A stretch of DNA of 48,548 nucleotides from Phormidesmis priestleyi BC1401 (GTDB lineage Bacteria > Cyanobacteriota > Cyanobacteriia > Leptolyngbyales > Leptolyngbyaceae): the NCBI RefSeq assembly GCF_001650195.1, contig NZ_LXYR01000038.1, forward strand, positions 1 through 48,548, given 5' to 3'. Shown here piece by piece: positions 42,978 through 48,548 of the stretch (the first letter of the stretch is position 1; each line of letters starts with the position of its first letter). The notes below the pieces were generated by a model. It did no database searches. It was not told where the DNA came from and worked only from the letters and a program-made list of their open reading frames with translations. The position numbers and the translations under genes are program-made.

Positions 42978-43729
42978 TGATCCTGTCCAATTTTGGTTCT
43001 ATATTCTGGTGAAACCCGAATACACTGGGGATCAAGAAAATCTATTAAGTCAATCAGCCTATTCTGAATTAGAACGAGTCTTTTTTCCCGAACCTTTGAC
43101 TTGTTACCTATCAGCTCAATATTATCTCTTAATTGCGCGAACCAACGTGCAAACTCTGGATCGCTCATCTTTGTCACAAAGGTAGCGTAACCCATACATT
43201 CATAGCCGCGTGAGTTGTCTACAGATCGCGGCACTAGCACAACTTCCCCGATTGCACGTTGTTCACCGTTATAAAGTCGGAAGATGTTTCCATATCCGCC
43301 CGATCCAAATGCCTTATTAATATTAAACAGCAATTCACTCAAGCGGCGGTTGGTCTCAAGATCACCTAAATCTAGAAACTGAACCTCTCTTCGCAGAATC
43401 TCGACCCATCCTAGGTACTCTGCGATAACGTATAGTGTGTTTTGAATTGCGTAGTCTTTATGAGCAGGAGAGCGCTGATAGGCATACTGTAGGAATTCCT
43501 GCTGATGAATGTTGAATAGTCTACTCTGAAGATCAATGGCTGATCGTAACAGTGGATCTCGATACTTTGACATTAAGGCAGTCGTCTGCGCCTCACGCGA
43601 TTCAGTCTCACGTCGTTTAGCAAGCCGATCGACAAGTTGTGCGGCGCGAGTTTGACCGTAAATACTAATACTGGCACTAATAACCGCAACGATCGCAGCG
43701 ATAATCGCAGTAATAATTTCGGGTTTCAT
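42974..43729 (-). CDS. Membrane-anchored protein of unknown function inserted in the Nit1C cluster
   Basis: 251 residues from the ATG at 43729 (a TTG one codon before is possible). One N-terminal membrane helix (ITAIIAAIVAVISASISIYG) is followed by a charged helix (TRAAQLVDRLAKRRETESRE) and a soluble domain with YRDPLLRSAIDLQSRLFNI, AEYLGWVEILRREVQFLDLG and GYATFVTKMSDPEFARWF. Proteins of this shape occur widely as hypothetical membrane proteins; none of the known Nit1C families match. The 4-bp overlap with the glycosyltransferase gene suggests coupled translation despite being an insertion into the usual gene order. Confidence 0.7.
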   Translation of the reverse strand: MKPEIITAIIAAIVAVISASISIYGQTRAAQLVDRLAKRRETESREAQTTALMSKYRDPLLRSAIDLQSRLFNIHQQEFLQYAYQRSPAHKDYAIQNTLYVIAEYLGWVEILRREVQFLDLGDLETNRRLSELLFNINKAFGSGGYGNIFRLYNGEQRAIGEVVLVPRSVDNSRGYECMGYATFVTKMSDPEFARWFAQLRDNIELIGNKSKVREKRLVLIQNRLIDLIDFLDPQCIRVSPEYRTKIGQDQ

Positions 43730-43876
43730 CAAACTTGCTTCACCTGATACGCTTTTGCTTTTCCTTGCTTGGGCTGGAGGTTTAGAATTTCTCTAACCCC
43801 TTCCTTGGAGACAATATGATGACTCGCTTAGATGCATTCCTCAAAATCAAGGTTGACTAGCACGTTATTAGCTTAT

Positions 43877-44842
43877 CTACCCCTGAGAAAAACCTGTTAG
43901 TCTCTGGCGAGATAAGTCCCAGAACATAGCAGACTCTTCAGCCAATCGTAGCACCAGTTCTCGACCAACCTGCATCTCTCCAACGACTTCACAGACTAAG
44001 CTTTGCTGATGAAAACAGGATTGAATTGCTGACACCTGATCGGGACGAACGCTCAACAAAAAACCATAACTGGGAAAGCTAATTAGCCACTGTTCAAGCG
44101 ATAGCGCTTTGGGGTAGGGCATTAAATCTAAATCTAAGATGGCTCCACAGCCAGACGTTTCGAGCAACATTAAAAGCGTTCCGATGATTCCGCCTGCGCT
44201 GATGTCTTTGCCAGCGTCACAGAGTCCGGTTTCTGCTAGGTGTGGCAGGAGTGCTAGATTTTCACGAAGTTGGACAGGATCGGCAGTGGTTGCAGCATTC
44301 CAGAAGGGATAGGTGGGGTGAGGGGTGCCGCGAAAGTCAGCAACCATGAGGAGTTGATCGCCCGATCGCGCGTTAAAGCTCGAAATCAATCGCGTCGCCC
44401 GTCCTAAAATTGCTACTGACAAAGCATTGTAGGGGCTGTGACAATTGGTGTGACCTCCCACGATCGGAACTCGATACGCCGCAGCCGCAGCCTTCATTCC
44501 ATCCCAAATTGCGGTAGTCAGATGAGTTGATTGGCTCCACAATGCGTCAACAATGGCGATCGGATGTCCGCCCATTGCAGTGATGTCACTCACATTCACC
44601 ATCACCGCACACCACCCCGCAAACCAGGGATCGGTTTCGACCAGTGAGGGCAACATTCCTTCAGCAGCTAACAGCAGATAGCCGCCTCGATCGGGGATAG
44701 CAGCGCAATCATCACCCAACAGCACCTCAGAAGATGTCCATTCTGTACCGACAGACAGCGCTTGTGATGCGGTTTGAATGTCCTGCTTTTGCACAAGACT
44801 GAGCGAGTGTCGCAGTCGATCTACAAGCGCCGATAATGTCAC
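43877..44842 (-). CDS. AIR-synthase-like protein, sll0787 family
   Basis: 321 residues of the PurM/ThiL/SelD superfamily. The ATP-binding N-terminus has LLGDDCAAIPDRGGYLLLAA and VMVNVSDITAMGGHPIAIVD. The C-terminal part has GHTNCHSPYNALSVAILG and AGKDISAGGIIGTLLMLLE, matching the superfamily DxSxGG turn. In mycobacteria the GNAT and AIR-synthase parts are one protein (MSMEG_0567); here and in Synechocystis (sll0786, sll0787) they are split. The gene overlaps the GNAT gene by 4 bp, which fits interaction of the two products. It would act as an ATP-dependent enzyme on an unknown substrate of the nitrilase pathway. Confidence 0.9.
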   Translation of the reverse strand: MTLSALVDRLRHSLSLVQKQDIQTASQALSVGTEWTSSEVLLGDDCAAIPDRGGYLLLAAEGMLPSLVETDPWFAGWCAVMVNVSDITAMGGHPIAIVDALWSQSTHLTTAIWDGMKAAAAAYRVPIVGGHTNCHSPYNALSVAILGRATRLISSFNARSGDQLLMVADFRGTPHPTYPFWNAATTADPVQLRENLALLPHLAETGLCDAGKDISAGGIIGTLLMLLETSGCGAILDLDLMPYPKALSLEQWLISFPSYGFLLSVRPDQVSAIQSCFHQQSLVCEVVGEMQVGRELVLRLAEESAMFWDLSRQRLTGFSQG

Positions 44843-45330
44843 GATGCCTCCCGTAGAGACAGGACTGGACGAGTTTCTGAGCTTGGAGGGTAGAAATTGA
44901 GGTCAGCTTCCATGAGGTGATGAGGACGATCGCAGATTGAGAGTTCCTCCAACGATTGCCAGTGAAACCGCTCAAAAAATCGTACATTCTGCAACTGCAC
45001 AGTCGCTAAAAATCGGTGACATCCCCAACTGTTTGCAGTCGTGACGGCCTTATAGATCAGTCCTTTGCCGATTTGCCAGCCTTTGCGATAGTCCGAGTGC
45101 GTCCCTAACCTGCCGCCATACCAGATGCCAGGTGAGACTTCATAGATTCGCACTACGCCGATCACTTGTTGAGTATCGGGAGCGATCGCCACGATCGGGT
45201 AAGCAATTTGATCAATATGGTCTCGATCGTCGCCCTCAAAAATCTGCTGTTCTTCAGCAAAAATCGAGCGACGCAGTGTAAAATAATCGTCAATTTCTTG
45301 AGAATCGGCTGCTAGTTTGAATTGGTACAT
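44839..45330 (-). CDS. GNAT N-acetyltransferase of the Nit1C cluster (MSMEG_0567 N-terminal / sll0786 type)
   Basis: 163 residues. FTLRRSIFAEEQQIFEGDDR opens the domain, then YPIVAIAPDTQQVIGVVRIY and GIWYGGRLGTHSDYRKGWQI, where the Gly-rich loop is the acetyl-CoA binding motif (RxxGxG/A type). NSWGCHRFLATVQLQNVRFF continues the fold. The end is ELSICDRPHHLMEADLNFYP, the usual signature of this Nit1C acetyltransferase. It starts 4 bp upstream of and overlaps the AIR-synthase-like gene, and follows the radical SAM gene by 3 bp. The substrate is unknown. Confidence 0.9.
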   Translation of the reverse strand: MYQFKLAADSQEIDDYFTLRRSIFAEEQQIFEGDDRDHIDQIAYPIVAIAPDTQQVIGVVRIYEVSPGIWYGGRLGTHSDYRKGWQIGKGLIYKAVTTANSWGCHRFLATVQLQNVRFFERFHWQSLEELSICDRPHHLMEADLNFYPPSSETRPVLSLREAS

Positions 45331-45333
45331 GAA

Positions 45334-46419
45334 TCAAGATTCAAAGTTAGAAATCGCTGAACAGGCACCACACTTTGCACAGCCTGCTTTCATGTCTGCG
45401 GATGACATTCCGGCTTGTTTGAGTCGGGCACCGATGCGTTCGTAGAGGGTGAACATTAACTCACTTTCTGGAGCAGGATGATTAGCAAGCGGCGTTCCTG
45501 TAATGGGAACAAACGGTACGACAAACGGATACACCCCAGTTTGAATCAAGCGATCGCTCATCTCTAGTAAAGTGTCCAAACTGTCCCCCAATCCAGCTAG
45601 TAGATAAGTGCTGACTTGTCCCCAGCCAAACACGTTGACAGCAGCAGCAAACGCCTCGAAGTAATACTCGACGGGCACGGTTGCTTTACCTGGCATAATC
45701 TTCGCCCGAACTTGCGGATCTGCCGCTTCTAAGTGCATTCCTAAACTGTCAATGCCTGCTGCCTTCATCCGATCGAACCAGACAAAATCATCCGGTGGCT
45801 CACACTGCGCCTGAATGGGAAGATTGACCTTGGCTTTGATGGCGGCAGCGCACTCGCTCAGATAGGCGGCTCCGCGATCGCTTGTGTTGGGCGTTCCGCT
45901 TGTCATCACTAAATGCTTGACTCCATCGAGCCGAACGGCTGCTTCCGCGACTTCAGCGAGTTGAGCCGGAGTCTTACGAGCAATGGTTCTGCCAGACTCT
46001 AGAGATTGCCCGATCGCGCAAAATTGGCATGAAGTTGCAGTATCCCCATAGCGAATGCAGGTTTGCAGAACAGTAGTCGCTAACACGTCGCGGCTATGCA
46101 ATAGAGCAATCTTCCAGTAGGGAATGCCGTCGGTTGTTGTGAGGTCATAAAACTGAGGTTTGCGCGGAAAGCTAATCGACGAAACCGCTTCTCCGTGCCG
46201 TTCTAGCGTCAATTCTGCTGATGAATTGTTGCGGATGGTGTAGGGCGATCGAGCTGCCAAACTGTTGTAGATCGGCACCATTACTGTTGTGCCATCTACT
46301 GTCACCGCTTTGTGATCAGAAGGACCTGCCCCGCCTCTGCGTCCCGATGCACCTTGCTCGTCGTCAACCAACTTCAGCCCGTGTGACTGAAGTTCAGTAA
46401 TCAATGTTTGTTTGTTCAT
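45334..46419 (-). CDS. MSMEG_0568-family radical SAM protein
   Basis: 361 residues. The iron-sulfur cysteines are Cys121, Cys131 and Cys134 ([18 protein letters not shown]), a C-x9-C-x2-C spacing longer than the usual C-x3-C-x2-C. Downstream, [16 protein letters not shown] carries the SAM-binding GGE-like loop region, and [16 protein letters not shown] the following strand. The C-terminus ends [14 protein letters not shown], a second Cys cluster. This is the radical SAM enzyme of the Nit1C cluster; its reaction is not known. It overlaps the NTF2-like gene by 4 bp (46416-46419) and precedes the GNAT gene by 3 bp. Confidence 0.92.
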   Translation of the reverse strand: MNKQTLITELQSHGLKLVDDEQGASGRRGGAGPSDHKAVTVDGTTVMVPIYNSLAARSPYTIRNNSSAELTLERHGEAVSSISFPRKPQFYDLTTTDGIPYWKIALLHSRDVLATTVLQTCIRYGDTATSCQFCAIGQSLESGRTIARKTPAQLAEVAEAAVRLDGVKHLVMTSGTPNTSDRGAAYLSECAAAIKAKVNLPIQAQCEPPDDFVWFDRMKAAGIDSLGMHLEAADPQVRAKIMPGKATVPVEYYFEAFAAAVNVFGWGQVSTYLLAGLGDSLDTLLEMSDRLIQTGVYPFVVPFVPITGTPLANHPAPESELMFTLYERIGARLKQAGMSSADMKAGCAKCGACSAISNFES

Positions 46420-46850
46420 AGACTGGGTTTACGCTCCCATCGAAACAGCCGTTCAGACTCTTGAATCGAGACATCGTTAATGCTGGCTTCTCGCCGTCGC
46501 ATCAAGCCGTTCTCAGCAAACTCCCACTGTTCATTTCCGTAAGAGCGATACCAGTTGTTTGCGTCGTCGTGCCACTCATATTCAAAGCGGACAGAGATGC
46601 GATCGGCGCTGAAACTCCAAAGTTCTTTTTTCAAACGGTAGTCTAATTCTTTTGCCCACTTGCGCTTGAGAAACTCGCGGATTGCATATCGCCCGCTTAA
46701 AAATTCAGACCGATTGCGCCACTGAGAATCTTCGGTATATGCCAGAGCCACTTTATCGGGATTTCGGGTATTCCAAGCATCTTCTGCGGCTTGCACCTTG
46801 GCTGTTGCCGTCTCAAGTGTGAACGGTGGTAGCGGCGGTTTTGTTTCCAT
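46416..46850 (-). CDS. DUF1348 / SnoaL-like NTF2-fold protein
   Basis: 144 residues from [40 protein letters not shown] then [20 protein letters not shown] matches DUF1348, a compact NTF2-like cone fold used by small hydrolases, isomerases or binding proteins. [20 protein letters not shown] and [20 protein letters not shown] complete the family pattern. It is not part of the classic Nit1C set as I know it, yet its end overlaps the radical SAM start by 4 bp and it follows the nitrilase by 77 bp. A longer start at 46925 would add residues without family similarity. A role as an extra enzyme of the pathway is inference. Confidence 0.85.
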   Translation of the reverse strand: METKPPLPPFTLETATAKVQAAEDAWNTRNPDKVALAYTEDSQWRNRSEFLSGRYAIREFLKRKWAKELDYRLKKELWSFSADRISVRFEYEWHDDANNWYRSYGNEQWEFAENGLMRRREASINDVSIQESERLFRWERKPSL

Positions 46851-46927
46851 AATTAATGTAGTGGACAATCTATTTGCCAATACCGTAGAGACGTTTCGGT
46901 GGAACGTCTCCCCAAATGTTTGCAATA

Positions 46928-47932
46928 TCAGATAGCAGAAGTCAGATTTTGATAAACAACGCTATCACCTTCAGATTTATGAACACCGTTTGAATGATTT
47001 TGCAATGGTGTCATCACTGACCACAAGTTAGAATTGTGCTGTAGTTGCAGTAAATCGGGTCGAGAATAATGCCCGATCGAGTCCATCATGCGTTTGCGTT
47101 TGGTGATTAGTGAAAAATCGAGATCCGCGATCGCCATTCCTTCCCCATCCACGATCGGCGGACAAAGGTGGGTGCCTTCAGGTCCAATAATGGCGGTAAA
47201 ACAACCTCCTTTCAGCGCTTTTTGCAGCGACTCATCTGGCGTGATTTGTGCCACTTGCTCAGGCGACAGCCAACCTGTAGAATTCACTACAAAGCAGCCT
47301 GACTCTAAAGCATGATGGCGAATCGTCACCTCGATCTGATCGGCGAAGATCTGACCGACCAGCGAACCCGGAAACTGAGCACAGTGAATCTGTTCAGACT
47401 GTGCCATCAGCGCAAATCGAGCTAGCGGATTGTAATGCTCCCAGCAGGCGAGGGCACCAAGTTTTCCGATCGCGCTATCCACGACCTTCAGCCCAGCACC
47501 GTCGCCTTGCCCCCACACCATGCGCTCGTGATAAGTGGGTGTAATTTTGCGCCGTTTAAGCAGCAGACTGCCATCGGCATCAAATACAAGCTGAGTGTTA
47601 TAGAGAGAGCCACCGTCGCGCTCGTTGATGCCCAGCACCACGACGATCGAGTGCGATCGCGCCGCCTGACTTACCGCGTCCGTCGCCGGACTGGGTACCT
47701 CTACCGCCTCCTCGTACAGTCGCATGTGTTCTTTGCCCATCAAGACGGGCGGTTGCACAAACGAAAAATAGGGATAATAGGGGACGAACGTTTCGGGAAA
47801 CACGACGAGTTGGGCACCTTCTTTAGCAGCATTCTCGATCGCGTGCAGCACCTTCTCGATCGTGCCCTCTCGACTAAATAAAACCGGACTGATTTGAACG
47901 GCTGCTGCCCGAACAATACGCGAATAATCCAC
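46928..47932 (-). CDS. Nitrilase of the Nit1C cluster (sll0784-like)
   Basis: 334 residues, a branch-1 nitrilase hydrolysing nitriles R-CN to acids and ammonia. The catalytic triad is Glu47 ([20 protein letters not shown]), Lys129 ([15 protein letters not shown]) and Cys163 ([12 protein letters not shown]). Members of Nit1 are needed for cyanide assimilation in some pseudomonads (cyanotrophic growth) according to published work; the cyanobacterial substrate is open. The start is GTG at 47932 with an excellent AGGAGG 6 bp upstream. It lies 48 bp after the sll0783-like gene. The C-terminal 35 residues are polar, of the spiral-type tail found in nitrilases. Confidence 0.95.
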   Translation of the reverse strand: MDYSRIVRAAAVQISPVLFSREGTIEKVLHAIENAAKEGAQLVVFPETFVPYYPYFSFVQPPVLMGKEHMRLYEEAVEVPSPATDAVSQAARSHSIVVVLGINERDGGSLYNTQLVFDADGSLLLKRRKITPTYHERMVWGQGDGAGLKVVDSAIGKLGALACWEHYNPLARFALMAQSEQIHCAQFPGSLVGQIFADQIEVTIRHHALESGCFVVNSTGWLSPEQVAQITPDESLQKALKGGCFTAIIGPEGTHLCPPIVDGEGMAIADLDFSLITKRKRMMDSIGHYSRPDLLQLQHNSNLWSVMTPLQNHSNGVHKSEGDSVVYQNLTSAI

Positions 47933-47980
47933 AGTGTCCTCCTGAGAAAAGCGTTGAAAAGTCCCCTAACTCAGAAATGC

Positions 47981-48466
47981 CTAGAGCGTCCAAGTGTCGA
48001 GAATAAACGCGCCATCTTTGCGGTGCATTAAAATGATATCTAATACGTCGAGAGGACTAATCGGGCGAATGCCAGGAATCAACGAAGGTTCACCGTGACC
48101 ATACAACGCTTGCAATGCGAAACGACACGCATAAACCTTGCCACCCTCAGACATAAATTTACTGATTTGGTTATTAAAATTCTGCTGCCCTGGGAATGGT
48201 TCGTCACCAATTTTAGGAAAGCCGCGCTGAATCCCCAAGGTTACGCCGGGACCATACAGTAAAATCGAGGTTTCAAACCCTTTACGAAGTAGACGAGTAG
48301 CTTGTAATAAATTGACCAGCCCGATCGAGCCTTCAAACGCAACCGTGTGGAATGTGACTAACGCTTTCTCACCCGGATCGGCTTTGACATCTGGGAAGAC
48401 TTTTTCTTCATAATCAACAAAGAAATCGCCAACTTGATGAGCGGGAGCAGTTATAGCCACTGCCAC
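47981..48466 (-). CDS. sll0783 / MSMEG_0572-family nitrogen-starvation-response protein
   Basis: 161 residues: [60 protein letters not shown], and [20 protein letters not shown] near the C-terminus. The fold looks DsrE-like: alternating strands, a short Cys (Cys112-like, VYACRFA) in the expected place. In Synechocystis sll0783 is strongly induced in nitrogen starvation and its loss impairs polyhydroxybutyrate formation (established knowledge from memory). The start is GTG at 48466; in the overlapping ATG frame a stop follows soon. It lies 5 bp after the stop of another gene at the window edge. Confidence 0.9.
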   Translation of the reverse strand: MAVAITAPAHQVGDFFVDYEEKVFPDVKADPGEKALVTFHTVAFEGSIGLVNLLQATRLLRKGFETSILLYGPGVTLGIQRGFPKIGDEPFPGQQNFNNQISKFMSEGGKVYACRFALQALYGHGEPSLIPGIRPISPLDVLDIILMHRKDGAFILDTWTL

Positions 48467-48471
48467 ATTGG

Positions 48472-48548
48472 TTAGGACGCAGCTTGTTTAAGAACAAATT
48501 CTACCGCATCGCGTAGGTTGTCCGAGTCGCGCAACTGCTTGCGAATAC
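48472..48548 (-). CDS. 3' end of an upstream gene of the Nit1C operon (partial)
   Basis: The minus-strand frame gives [20 protein letters not shown] then QAAS and a stop at 48472-48474, only 5 bp before the sll0783-like start. The remaining gene lies outside the window. It is helical and charged; the family cannot be named from 24 residues. The spacing says it belongs to the same transcript; a regulator or another Nit1C member is possible. Confidence 0.5.
   Translation of the reverse strand, partial: IRKQLRDSDNLRDAVEFVLKQAAS

Overview
The window is cyanobacterial chromosome. The evidence is the repeated HIP1 octamer GCGATCGC (for example near 5625, 14343 and 16621), a fibrillin/PAP homologue, a GH100 neutral invertase, a CYP110-like P450 and a Nit1C (sll0783-sll0787-like) nitrilase cluster. 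A filamentous, Leptolyngbya-like genome is a guess. No rRNA, tRNA, CRISPR array or phage module was recognised.

Layout. 1-342 is a broken ISAs1-type transposase. 575-9517 is ordinary metabolism and transport: a TetR/DHA2 efflux pair, invertase, DUF4383 protein, fibrillin, two Rpn/DUF4351 relics, P450, an HD-like protein and an amidohydrolase. 9689-16433 is a five-gene minus-strand operon of mostly unrecognised proteins: a repeat protein with SNPELENEWE units and a glycine-rich hydrophobic core, a zincin-like HEVSH protein, two unknown proteins and a peptidoglycan-binding protein. A ten- to eleven-copy 21-bp tandem array lies inside it. Two degenerate receiver proteins follow (16527-17871). 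This is the best candidate here for an undescribed system.

18491-31975 looks like one signalling neighbourhood. A SulP transporter and an MscS channel, divergently transcribed, each end in a cyclic-nucleotide-binding domain. Next to them is a complete Wsp-type chemosensory operon (CheW, CheR-TPR, CHASE3-MCP, WspD-like CheW, CheA-REC, CheB). Its last gene is a WspR-like receiver fused to a class III adenylyl cyclase in place of GGDEF. A cAMP-producing chemosensory array beside two possible cAMP-responsive membrane proteins is a testable inference.

32496-37018 is a phosphoketolase - histidine phosphatase - acetate kinase operon giving acetyl-phosphate and acetate from sugar phosphates. 37015-41608 is a rearranged island: a hicBA module whose hicA is frameshifted, a DUF6884-like protein, a WD40 relic, a MOSC protein, a decayed IS903-like element, and a duplicated scar of about 235 bp. 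The scar shows that ackA and the MSMEG_0570-family gene were once convergent neighbours.

41512-48548 is the Nit1C cluster on the minus strand, in the order (upstream to downstream) sll0783-like, nitrilase, NTF2-like protein, radical SAM, GNAT, AIR-synthase-like, an inserted membrane protein, glycosyltransferase and MSMEG_0570-like. An 80-bp palindromic repeat occurs three times just downstream of genes (18349, 22361, 35014), with a half copy at 452. All assignments come from reading sequence and motifs; no database search was run.
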